From Pseudonocardia sp. TRM90224 (lineage in GTDB: Bacteria; Actinomycetota; Actinomycetes; Mycobacteriales; Pseudonocardiaceae): a stretch of 64,000 nt of DNA. Within the stretch, counting starts at the first letter, position 1, and each line of letters opens with the position of its first letter. Made by a program: the position numbers and the translations under genes. The notes under the pieces are model-generated. The model saw nothing but the letters and a program-made list of their open reading frames with translations, did no database searches and was not told the DNA's origin. Positions 55,349-62,797 of the stretch are shown here, in pieces. The stretch lies in contig NZ_JAJGSX010000006.1 of the NCBI RefSeq assembly GCF_021245725.1, positions 248,001-312,000 on the forward strand. Reading direction: 5' to 3'.

Positions 55349-55765
55349 TTGGCCGCTGTTCACTACGACAGTTACACGGAAGCGCGTGCCCACCTGAAGG
55401 ACCTGCTCGACGCCGCGGAGAGCGGGCGGGTCGCGACGGTCCGGCGCGATTCGATGACAACCGCCGTCGTCGAGGTCGAGCGGTTGCGCCACTTCCTGGC
55501 GTCGATCGTGCCCTCGAACGCGCAGGTCGTCCCCGAGGCGGGGGGCTGGTCGGTCTTCATCCCTGGCCTGCCGGTCGCCGCCGACGGCGCATCATTCGAC
55601 GAGGCGATCGGCGAGATGGTCGTTGCGCTGCGGGAGTACGCGGACGACTGGCAGCAGCGGCTGCTGAACGCCCCGAACCACCGTGAGAACTGGGGGCTGG
55701 TCCAGCTGATCAGCCTCAGCGACGACAACCGGTTACGCGAGTGGCTGGTCGGGTCCCCGCGGTGA
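55349..55765 (+). CDS. Type II antitoxin, Phd-like N-terminus with HicB-like C-terminus
   Basis: The 138-residue protein starts with a prevent-host-death/YefM-like segment (YDSYTEARAHLKDLLDAAESGRVATVRRDSMTTAVVEVERLRHFLA). A HicB-like partial RNase H segment follows (VVPEAGGWSVFIPGLPVAADGASFDEAIGEMVVALREYADDW). It should bind both the operator upstream and the toxin encoded next. The TTG at 55349 was chosen because GGAGG is then five bases away; an earlier TTG at 55337 has no site. The GTGA overlap couples it to the toxin. Confidence 0.8.
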   Translation: MAAVHYDSYTEARAHLKDLLDAAESGRVATVRRDSMTTAVVEVERLRHFLASIVPSNAQVVPEAGGWSVFIPGLPVAADGASFDEAIGEMVVALREYADDWQQRLLNAPNHRENWGLVQLISLSDDNRLREWLVGSPR

Positions 55766-56187
55766 AGCGGCCCCAGCCGACGCGAAAGGACCACCAGGTG
55801 TTCTGCCATGTCGAGAGCTGGAGCCTGGTGCGTGATGCCCGGGGTCGGAGCGGCACGCACCACGTCACCTACGAGCTCGACCTCGTCGACGGCAGGATCC
55901 TGCGCACCCGCATCTCGCACCCGGTCGACCGCACCGACTACGGGCCCGCGCTGTGGAAGCACATCCTCCGCGATCAACTCGAGGTCGACGACACGCAGTT
56001 CTGGGCCTGCGCACGCGACGGTGTGAAGCCCGATCGCGGCATCCCGAGCGTGCCGGACGGAGCGATGCCGGCCGCGCTCGTCCACATGCTGATCTCGCGG
56101 GTCGGCCTCGACGAGTCGCAGGTGGCGGCGATGACGAAGGACGAGGCGATCAGCAGGCTCCAGCAGTTCTGGGCCGACGGCAGCTGA
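55762..56187 (+). CDS. Putative type II toxin (cytotoxic translational repressor family)
   Basis: The 141-residue protein matches a family in actinobacteria described as cytotoxic translational repressor of a toxin-antitoxin stability system. Landmarks are RKDHQVFCHVESWSLVRDARGR, THHVTYELDLVDGRILRTRISHPVD, and YGPALWKHILRDQLEVDDTQFWAC. A hybrid with the HicA/RelE fold is likely, since the basic strand-rich core is RNase-like. It starts at GTG 55762, overlapping the antitoxin stop by GTGA. Its target is not known. Confidence 0.8.
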   Translation: MKRPQPTRKDHQVFCHVESWSLVRDARGRSGTHHVTYELDLVDGRILRTRISHPVDRTDYGPALWKHILRDQLEVDDTQFWACARDGVKPDRGIPSVPDGAMPAALVHMLISRVGLDESQVAAMTKDEAISRLQQFWADGS

Positions 56188-56350
56188 GCCGTCCCGCAGC
56201 GTCGACACCTTTGTCGAGCGAAAAGGGAAGGTGAACCTGACTGTTACGGCATAGCCGCGCCTGCTGACCGGCAGGGATCGTCTGGCGACGCCCCTCGTGC
56301 GGGGCGCGAGCCACCGGCCTGGGCCGGTGTGCGCAGGCGAGGGGGCGGCC

Positions 56351-59188
56351 ATGCTGGACGATCGGATCACGCGCGACACCCGCAGGCGGAAGGGCCGATC
56401 GCTGGTCGGTGTGCTGCTGGCGCTCGCAGTCGCGACCGTCGCCGCCTGCTCGGCGGCGCCGGACGGCGGAATGCCGGCCCAGGGGCAGGGCACCGACCTG
56501 AGCTTCGAGAAGTACACGCTGGGCAACGGGCTCGAGGTGATCCTCCGCAAGGACGACAGGGTGCCGGTTGCGGCGGTCAACCTGTGGTACCACGTCGGGC
56601 CCGCCAACGAGGTCGCCGGGCGGACCGGCTTCGCCCACCTGTTCGAGCACATGATGTTCCAGGGCTCCGGGCACACCGAGCACGACGTCTACTTCCCGAC
56701 GCTGGAGGCGCTCGGCGCTTCGGACGTCAACGCAACCACCGGTTTCGACCGGACGAACTACTACGAGACGGTGCCGTCGAACGCGCTGGAACGGGCGCTC
56801 TGGCTGGAGAGCGACCGGATGGGGTTCCTGCTCGACAGCCTGGACCAGGCGCAGCTGGCCAACCAGCAGAGCGTCGTGCGCAACGAGCGCAGGCAGAACA
56901 CCGAGGCCGTGCCGTACGGGCTGTCGGGGGAGGCGCTCTACCAGGCCCTCTTCCCCGTCGGCCACCCGTACCACGCGAACATCATCGGCTCGCACGAGGA
57001 CATCCAGGCGGCTCGGCTCGACGACGTCCGCAGCTTCTTCCAGCAGTACTACGTGCCCAACAACGCGAGCCTCGCCATCGTCGGGGAGATCGACGTCGCA
57101 GCGACCAAGGCGATGGTCGAGAAGTACTTCGGCAGCATCCCCCGCGGGGCCGATGTGCCGAAGCCGCAGGTGGACGCGCCGCGGCTCACCTCGGAGCAGC
57201 GGCTGACGATCACCGACGACGTCGAGCTGCCGCTCCTCCAGATGGCGTGGGTGACACCGTCGGTCTTCACCGCCGGGGACGCCGAGGCGGACATGACGGC
57301 GGGCGTGCTCTCCGGGAGCCGGAGCAGCAGGCTCGACGAGCTGCTTGTGCGGCGCACCCGCATCGCGCAGAGCGTCTCGGCCTCCCAGCAGTCGCTCAGC
57401 CACGGGTCGGTGTTCTCGATCTCGGCGATCCCCGCACCCGGCCACACCGTCGAGGAGCTCGAGGCGGCGATCCAGCGCGAGCTCGACACGCTCGCGACGG
57501 ACGGGCCGACTGCCGCGGAGCTGGATGCGATCGAGACCGGCTTCCGTGCCGGCGAGGTCTTCGCGTTGGAGAGCGCCGGCGCCGTGGCCGACACGCTCAA
57601 CAGGTACAACCACCACACCGGCGATCCCGGCTACCTCAGTCGCGACCTGCAGCGGTACGCCGAGGTCGATCCCGAGGCCGTCAAGCGCTTCGTCGTGGAG
57701 CAGCTGCCGCGCGACAGGCGTGTGGTCGTGCACACCGTGCCGGGCGAGAAGGTGCTGCCGCCCGACCCACCGGCGCCGGCGACCCCCGACGTCGCCGCCG
57801 CGAAGGTGCCGTCGGCGCAGGAGTGGCGCAACGCGGTCCCCGAGCTCGGCCCGGTCCCGCCGCTGGAACTGCCCAGCGCAAAGCGCTTCGAACTGGCCAA
57901 CGGCATGCCGGTCTACCTGCTGGAAGCCCACCACCTGCCGCTCACCGTCGCGAGGCTGGTGTCCCGGTGGGGCTACGCGACGGATCCCCTCGACAAGCCG
58001 GGCCTCGCGTCGATCTCGACCGACATGCTGGACGAGGGCACCACGAGCCGCGACGCCTTCACGATCGCCCGCGAGACGGAGGCGATCGGGGCCGCGCTCT
58101 CGGCGTCGGCGGGTGCCGAGAGCAGCGCGGTGCAGGTCTCCGCGCTGACCTCCCGGATGGACGAGGCGATGGCCGTCATGGCCGACGTCGTCCGCGAGCC
58201 GACGTTCCCGCAGGCGGAGCTAGATCGGATCAAGGAACGGTCGGCCGTCGCGCTCGACCAGGCCGGTGACGATCCGTCGACCGTGGCGAGCGGGCTTGCG
58301 GCCGGCGAGCTCTACGGGGGGCAGCACCCGTTCGGCAGGTCGATCGCCGACGTCAAGCGGTCCTTGCCGACCATCGGCAGGGAGGACCTGCTGCGCCACC
58401 ACCGGGCGGCGTTCACCCCGAGCAACAGCGCGCTGATCCTGTCCGGTGACCTGACGGAGGACCAGGCCCGCGCCCTCGCCGAGAAGCACTACGGCAGCTG
58501 GAAGGGCGACGGCACCGAGCCGCGCGACATCGGCCCGCCCGTCCCGTCGCCGGAGCGGGTGTTCGTGGTGGACAAGCCCGGATCGCCGCAGTCCTCGGTG
58601 GTGCTCGCGCAGCCCGGCGTGGCGTACGCCGATCCCGATCTGGCGAAGCTGCAGGTCATGAACGCCGTGCTCGGTGGCGGGTTCAGCGGCCGGTTGAACC
58701 TGAACCTGCGCGAACGCAACGGCTACGCCTACGGTGCCTCGTCGAGCGTGGGGGTCGGCCGTTCGGTCGGGCTGATCACCCTGACGAGCAGCGTGCAGAC
58801 CGCGGCCACCGGCCCGTCGATCAAGGAGATGTTGGCCGAGGTGAGAGCGATCCGCGATGCGCCGATCACCGCCGCCGAGCTGCAGTACGCCAAGGACTCG
58901 CTGAGCCTCACCGAGCCGACGCGGTTCGCCACGGTCGGTTCCAGTGCGAGCTCCATCGCCGACCTCTACCTGTACGACCTGCCGCCGGACTTCTACGAAG
59001 GCGTTCCGGCCGCGTACGCGGACATCTCCATCGCGGACGTGCAGGCGGTCGCGCAAGCGCACCTGCGGCCCGAGGAGTTGAAGGTGATCGTGGTCGGCGA
59101 CCGGGCGCAGATCGATGCCCAGCTGGCGGAGCTCTCGCTGGGCCCGATCGCCTACCGGGCCGCGGACGGCGCGCCCACGCTGGACTAG
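56351..59188 (+). CDS. M16 (insulinase-like) zinc peptidase lipoprotein
   Basis: The 945-residue protein has a basic N-terminus and a lipoprotein signal (LLALAVATVAAC, lipobox VAAC near residue 33), so it is anchored outside the cell. Two M16 modules follow. The first has the inverted zinc motif HLFEH (His96, Glu99, His100) and a downstream Glu179 in NERRQN. The second half (about 520-930) lacks HxxEH and should be the non-catalytic lobe, as in PqqF-like and processing-peptidase pairs fused in one chain. It probably degrades short peptides outside the membrane. It lies 163 bases after the toxin gene and just before the small cysteine-rich peptide gene. Confidence 0.93.
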   Translation: MLDDRITRDTRRRKGRSLVGVLLALAVATVAACSAAPDGGMPAQGQGTDLSFEKYTLGNGLEVILRKDDRVPVAAVNLWYHVGPANEVAGRTGFAHLFEHMMFQGSGHTEHDVYFPTLEALGASDVNATTGFDRTNYYETVPSNALERALWLESDRMGFLLDSLDQAQLANQQSVVRNERRQNTEAVPYGLSGEALYQALFPVGHPYHANIIGSHEDIQAARLDDVRSFFQQYYVPNNASLAIVGEIDVAATKAMVEKYFGSIPRGADVPKPQVDAPRLTSEQRLTITDDVELPLLQMAWVTPSVFTAGDAEADMTAGVLSGSRSSRLDELLVRRTRIAQSVSASQQSLSHGSVFSISAIPAPGHTVEELEAAIQRELDTLATDGPTAAELDAIETGFRAGEVFALESAGAVADTLNRYNHHTGDPGYLSRDLQRYAEVDPEAVKRFVVEQLPRDRRVVVHTVPGEKVLPPDPPAPATPDVAAAKVPSAQEWRNAVPELGPVPPLELPSAKRFELANGMPVYLLEAHHLPLTVARLVSRWGYATDPLDKPGLASISTDMLDEGTTSRDAFTIARETEAIGAALSASAGAESSAVQVSALTSRMDEAMAVMADVVREPTFPQAELDRIKERSAVALDQAGDDPSTVASGLAAGELYGGQHPFGRSIADVKRSLPTIGREDLLRHHRAAFTPSNSALILSGDLTEDQARALAEKHYGSWKGDGTEPRDIGPPVPSPERVFVVDKPGSPQSSVVLAQPGVAYADPDLAKLQVMNAVLGGGFSGRLNLNLRERNGYAYGASSSVGVGRSVGLITLTSSVQTAATGPSIKEMLAEVRAIRDAPITAAELQYAKDSLSLTEPTRFATVGSSASSIADLYLYDLPPDFYEGVPAAYADISIADVQAVAQAHLRPEELKVIVVGDRAQIDAQLAELSLGPIAYRAADGAPTLD

Positions 59189-59277
59189 TGATCTTGTAAG
59201 CGGAGGTCGAGATCAACGACAGGCCGCGTTGTTAGCGTCCGTATCGATTCACCAGGGATCCAACGGGGGAGGAACTC

Positions 59278-59478
59278 ATGATCGGGATCGCGTCACGGCT
59301 CGCGGATCGGATGCTGTCGGTGCTGGTGCCCAACACCGAGGCCGCGGCCGAGGGGTGCGCGCAGTGCGGTGACTTCTTCTGCTCGCAGGTCATCTGCCTG
59401 CGCGGCGACTTCAAACACATCCGCATGTTCCGCAACTGCGAGTGCCAGATCATCCACACCGACTGCTCCTGCTACTGA
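59278..59478 (+). CDS. 66-aa cysteine-rich peptide (leader plus eight-Cys core)
   Basis: The 66-residue protein has an amphipathic leader-like part (MIGIASRLADRMLSVLVPNTEAAAEG). A C-terminal 40 residues follow with eight cysteines at 27, 30, 35, 40, 54, 56, 63 and 65, in the patterns CxxC and CxC, ending CSCY. It has no Sec or Tat signal. The LADRMLxxxVPxxxAxA style resembles small cysteine-rich peptides I have seen in many actinomycetes, some of which could be precursors of modified peptides; I cannot name a family. A GGGGGAGGAA ribosome site supports the ATG. It lies 89 bases after the M16 peptidase and before a family 2 terminator. Confidence 0.75.
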   Translation: MIGIASRLADRMLSVLVPNTEAAAEGCAQCGDFFCSQVICLRGDFKHIRMFRNCECQIIHTDCSCY

Positions 59479-59488
59479 CCGAGGGCGA

Positions 59489-59545
59489 CGACAACGACGT
59501 TTTGGCTGTTTGGAACGTTTCAAAACAGCCAGAACGTCGTTGTCG
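59489..59545. terminator. Family 2 inverted repeat, copy ii (bidirectional terminator)
   Basis: Arms of 23 bases (59489-59511, 59523-59545) with one mismatch enclose an 11-base loop. The core ACAACGACGTTTTGGCTG and its complement match copy i at 35114. It begins ten bases after the small peptide stop and faces the convergent response regulator gene. Confidence 0.88.
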
Positions 59546-59559
59546 ACGGTTGTCGGGTG

Positions 59560-60213
59560 TCAGCCGTGGAGGCCGGCGTGGATCGCGTAGCGCACCGCGT
59601 CGGCCCGGCTCGCCGCTCCGATCTTCGCGAACGCGTTGTTGATGTGGGTCTTGACCGTCGTCTGGCCGATGAACAGGCGCTCGGCGATCTCGCCGTTGGA
59701 GAGGCCGTCGGCGATGAGCCCGAGCACCTCGCGCTCGCGGGCGGTCAGCCCGTCGCGGTCGGGGGCGGCGACGCGCCCGGCCGGGGCGTCGACCAATGCG
59801 GCGACCAGCCGTTGCGTGACGGCGGCGTCGAACGTGGACTGCCCGGCGGCCGCCGACCGGATCGCGGCGGCGATCTCGGCGCGCCCGGCGTCCTTGGTGA
59901 GGTAGCCACGGGCGCCCGCGGCCAGCGCGGAGCTGATGGACGTGTCGTCGGCGTAGGTGGTGAGCACCAGCACCGCGATGTCGGGATGGTCGCGGGTGAT
60001 CCGCTCGGTGGCGGCGACGCCGTCGAGGCCGGGCATCCGCAGGTCCATCAGCACGACGTCGCACGTGGTGGTGGCGAGCAGGTCGAGCGCCTGCTGCCCG
60101 TCGGCCGCGTCGCCGACGACGTCGATGCCCTCGGCCAGGTTCAGCAGCGCGACCAGCCCTTCCCGGACGATCAGCTGGTCGTCGACGACGAGCACGCGCA
60201 CGGGGTCGGTCAT
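59560..60213 (-). CDS. NarL/FixJ-family response regulator
   Basis: The 217-residue regulator has a receiver domain with VVDD at 9-12 and Asp57 (VVLMDLRMPG), and Lys in YLTKDAG. The LuxR-type helix-turn-helix follows (LTAREREVLGLIADGLSNGEIAERLFIGQTTVKTHINNAFAKIG). It overlaps the histidine kinase gene by ATGA, so both are one operon. Targets are unknown; the small peptide and M16 genes are close but not provably regulated. Confidence 0.95.
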   Translation of the reverse strand: MTDPVRVLVVDDQLIVREGLVALLNLAEGIDVVGDAADGQQALDLLATTTCDVVLMDLRMPGLDGVAATERITRDHPDIAVLVLTTYADDTSISSALAAGARGYLTKDAGRAEIAAAIRSAAAGQSTFDAAVTQRLVAALVDAPAGRVAAPDRDGLTAREREVLGLIADGLSNGEIAERLFIGQTTVKTHINNAFAKIGAASRADAVRYAIHAGLHG

Positions 60214-61382
60214 TCGGGCACCTCCGCGACGACGTGCCAGCCGTCGCCATCGGCGCCGGCCGAGAGCTGACCACCGACCAGCGCCAGCCGTTCGCGCATG
60301 CCCGTCAACCCGTTGCCGGACGGCTCCGAGCGCGGCTCGGGCTCCCGCGCGGGTGCGCCGTTGCGGACGGCGAGCCGGACGCGTTCCGGCTCGTACTCCA
60401 GCACGATCCGCACCGGGGCGCCGGGCGCGTGCCGGGCGGCGTTGGTGAGCGCTTCGCGGGCTGCTCCGGCGAGCGAGACCGCAACCGCAGCCGGCACCGG
60501 CCGGCTCGCGCCGCGCACCTCGATGTCGGGCACAGCGGCGTGGTGGTCGCGGCCGTGCGCGGTGGCGAGCGTCGAGAGCGCTTCCGGGAGCGGCATCGGG
60601 TCGCTGCGCAGCGCGGCCACGGCGGACCGGGCCTCACCGAGCCCTTCGGCGGCGAGCCGGCGGGCCCGCCGGACCCGCGCGAGCCCGCCGTCGAGATCGG
60701 ACTCCTCCAGCATCGCCTCCGCCACCTCCAGCTGGACGCCGAGCGCGCCGAGCGAGTGCGCGAGCACGTCGTGCAGCTCCCGGGCGATCCGGGCGCGCTC
60801 GTCCAGCGCGGCCGCGCGGGCCTGCTCGGCCTGCGCGAGGCGGGTCTGCTGCAGCAGCTCGGCCGTCTCGGCGGCCCGCTGGTGGTACTGGCGGCGGTAC
60901 AGGCACGAGAGCACGATGAACGCGAGCAGCCCGATGAGCAGCAGCAACGCTTCGAGGCTGCGCCCCGTCCACGGCCAGATCACGATCAGTGCGGCGGCGA
61001 TGACCACCGCGAGGGCGGTCGAGGCGAGCGGACGCACTGCCCGGTGCGTCGCGAACATCGTGAGGCAGAGGTAGGAGATCACGATGCCGGTCGTGTCGCC
61101 GTCGGCGGCCAGCGTGACGGCGCCGGCCAGCGCCGCCACCGCGAGCCCGACCAGTGGCAGCACCCGGACCCGCGGGTCGGCGATGACGTAGAACAGCCAA
61201 CCCGCGAACGCGCAGCCCAGGCACACCCAGACCCACCAGGCGCCCGGCGACACGTGCGTGGTGATCAGCAACCCGGTGATGACGCCGGTGCCGACCAGCC
61301 TGCCCAGCCAACCCGTCTCCGGGTCGCCCGCGCTGAAGACGGACCACACGCGTCGCCAGACGCTGTTCCGTGCAGTGGTCAC
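60210..61382 (-). CDS. Sensor histidine kinase (HisKA_3 type)
   Basis: The 390-residue kinase has five or six membrane helices in residues 20-165. A coiled linker precedes the HisKA_3 phospho-acceptor (ARIARELHDVLAHSLGAL) and a NarX-type HATPase domain (REALTNAARHAPGAP, GNGLTGMRERLALVGGQLSAG). The GTG at 61382 is preferred because upstream codons are a repetitive Leu-Pro-Thr-Arg stretch from the tandem repeat at 61396. The membrane part has almost no external loops, so it probably senses the membrane itself or a lipophilic signal. Confidence 0.92.
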   Translation of the reverse strand: MTTARNSVWRRVWSVFSAGDPETGWLGRLVGTGVITGLLITTHVSPGAWWVWVCLGCAFAGWLFYVIADPRVRVLPLVGLAVAALAGAVTLAADGDTTGIVISYLCLTMFATHRAVRPLASTALAVVIAAALIVIWPWTGRSLEALLLLIGLLAFIVLSCLYRRQYHQRAAETAELLQQTRLAQAEQARAAALDERARIARELHDVLAHSLGALGVQLEVAEAMLEESDLDGGLARVRRARRLAAEGLGEARSAVAALRSDPMPLPEALSTLATAHGRDHHAAVPDIEVRGASRPVPAAVAVSLAGAAREALTNAARHAPGAPVRIVLEYEPERVRLAVRNGAPAREPEPRSEPSGNGLTGMRERLALVGGQLSAGADGDGWHVVAEVPE

Positions 61383-61395
61383 GGAGCCATCCTGC

Positions 61396-61440
61396 CTGGT
61401 GGGCCGCCGTCTGGTGGGCAGCAGTCTGGTGGGCAGCGCC
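61396..61440. repeat. Three 15-bp tandem copies between two genes
   Basis: Three consecutive copies of CTGGTGGGCAGCAGT, with two changes in the first and three in the last, fill most of the 59-base gap between the kinase start and the next gene's stop. Such arrays change copy number easily and could alter spacing to the kinase promoter or ribosome site. Confidence 0.75.
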
Positions 61441-61441
61441 G

Positions 61442-61684
61442 TCAGCGGTGTTCCCGCCTTTCGGGTTCCTCGAAGTAGTGCGTCATGCCGCGGCCGACCA
61501 TGCCGGCCATCCCGTCGCGCTTGCTGAGCCCCTGCGCGATCGGGCCGGCCATGCGGCGGGCGTCGTCGATGCGGCCGGCGCGACGCAGCCACATGAGCAC
61601 GGCGGCGCCGATGATGATCACTGCGACGACGACGGCAGCGATGATGGCGTAGCGGAGGAGCATGAACTCGATGACGTGTTCCAT
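61442..61684 (-). CDS. 80-aa single-pass membrane protein
   Basis: The 80-residue protein has one membrane helix at about 10-32 (LRYAIIAAVVVAVIIIGAAVLMWL). A basic cytoplasmic tail follows (RRAGRIDDARRMAGPIAQGLSKRDG...). No domain is recognised. The ATG at 61684 lies ten bases from the stop of the ArsR-like gene upstream on the same strand, and it precedes the kinase, so it may belong to either unit. Confidence 0.65.
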   Translation of the reverse strand: MEHVIEFMLLRYAIIAAVVVAVIIIGAAVLMWLRRAGRIDDARRMAGPIAQGLSKRDGMAGMVGRGMTHYFEEPERREHR

Positions 61685-61694
61685 GCGGAGGACG

Positions 61695-62738
61695 TTATGG
61701 ACGGGACCGGGTGGAGCGGGACCTCCCGCGGGTGGAGCCGGGGGTGGAGATCGGCCAGGCGCCGCCCGCGCCGGACGCCGCTGCGGCGACGACCGCGTCG
61801 CCCGGCGCGGCCCGGTAGTAGAGCACCGAGCGTCCTGACCTGCGGCGTCGCACCAACCCGGCGTCCAGGAGGATCTTGAGGTGGCGCCCGACGGAGCCGA
61901 GCGCCTGCCCGGTCAGCGCGACCAGCTGGGTGGTGCTCTTGGGCGTCTCGACCAGCACGAGCACGGCGGCCCGGGCCGGCCCGAGCAGCGCGCCGAGCGC
62001 GGCCGGCACCGCCGCGTTGCCGGGCTCGACGAGCGCGCCCGAGCAGGGGTAGATGATCGCGTAGCGGTCGGTGCCGGTCCACGTGACCCAGCGTCGTCGC
62101 AGCGTGACCGGCACGAACACCAGCGTCGACCCGTCGACGTCGCGCGGCGGGTACTCGTAGGCGTTGATCTGCAGCCGGCCCTCGCCGAGCCACCGCGCCT
62201 GCGGGCGGAGGTCGACGATGGTGCCGGCCCACCCCTTCGTCGCGAGCTGCGACGTGCGCGCGACGACGTCGGCCTCCAGAGTGCGCCTGCGGGCCGGCCA
62301 GTAGGGGAGCACGGTCTCCTCCCATACCCAGCGGTACAGCTCGGCAGCGTGTTCGGGCAGGTCGGAGCGCCGCAGCTCGGCCGGGAGCGGCCCGTTCAAC
62401 GCGACTTCGAGATCGGCACGAGCGGCGTCCGGCGGGGTTCGCCGGACGACGGCCACCTCCTCGTCGAAGGTGTGCTCGCGGTCCGCGGTGGGGGTGGGGG
62501 TCAGGAAGTCGGCGTTCCACGAGAGCCGCAGCCCGGCCTGCATGATCAACGCCCCGATCGGCTCGTCGCGCGTGCGTTGCCGGTAGGCGGGCAGGTGCGC
62601 GTCGAGCCACGCCTGCTCACCGGGGTGGGCGGCCGTCGTGTGCACCAGCGACTGCACGCTCGCGATCGTCTCCGCCAGCGGTGAGAGCACGAACCTGGCC
62701 TGTGCCAGCGTGTCGGCGCTGATCCGCCACCAGCCCAT
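61695..62738 (-). CDS. ArsR-like winged-helix regulator with large N-terminal domain
   Basis: The 347-residue protein has an ArsR/SmtB-type winged helix near residues 240-320 (GPARAAVLVLVETPKSTTQLVALTGQALGSVGRHLKILLDAGLVRRRRSGRSVLYYRA). The roughly 240-residue N-terminal domain is of a type often seen in actinomycete regulators (RFVLSPLAETIASVQSLVH). No metal-binding cysteines are evident. The ATG at 62738 follows GGGAGG and excludes an upstream in-frame ATG. It diverges from the MFS gene, which it probably represses, via the palindrome at 62740. Confidence 0.88.
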   Translation of the reverse strand: MGWWRISADTLAQARFVLSPLAETIASVQSLVHTTAAHPGEQAWLDAHLPAYRQRTRDEPIGALIMQAGLRLSWNADFLTPTPTADREHTFDEEVAVVRRTPPDAARADLEVALNGPLPAELRRSDLPEHAAELYRWVWEETVLPYWPARRRTLEADVVARTSQLATKGWAGTIVDLRPQARWLGEGRLQINAYEYPPRDVDGSTLVFVPVTLRRRWVTWTGTDRYAIIYPCSGALVEPGNAAVPAALGALLGPARAAVLVLVETPKSTTQLVALTGQALGSVGRHLKILLDAGLVRRRRSGRSVLYYRAAPGDAVVAAAASGAGGAWPISTPGSTRGRSRSTRSRP

Positions 62739-62739
62739 G

Positions 62740-62759
62740 GTTTCGCCTCCCTGCGAAAC
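62740..62759. promoter_or_regulatory. Operator palindrome between the ArsR-like and MFS genes
   Basis: GTTTCGC (62740-62746) and GCGAAAC (62753-62759) form a perfect 7-base inverted repeat with a 6-base spacer. It overlaps the ribosome-binding site of the ArsR-like gene, so a bound protein could block its own expression and the divergent transporter promoter. Confidence 0.65.
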
Positions 62760-62797
62760 TGTAACTGCCCTCACGACCGCCGTCCGAGACTCCCGGC

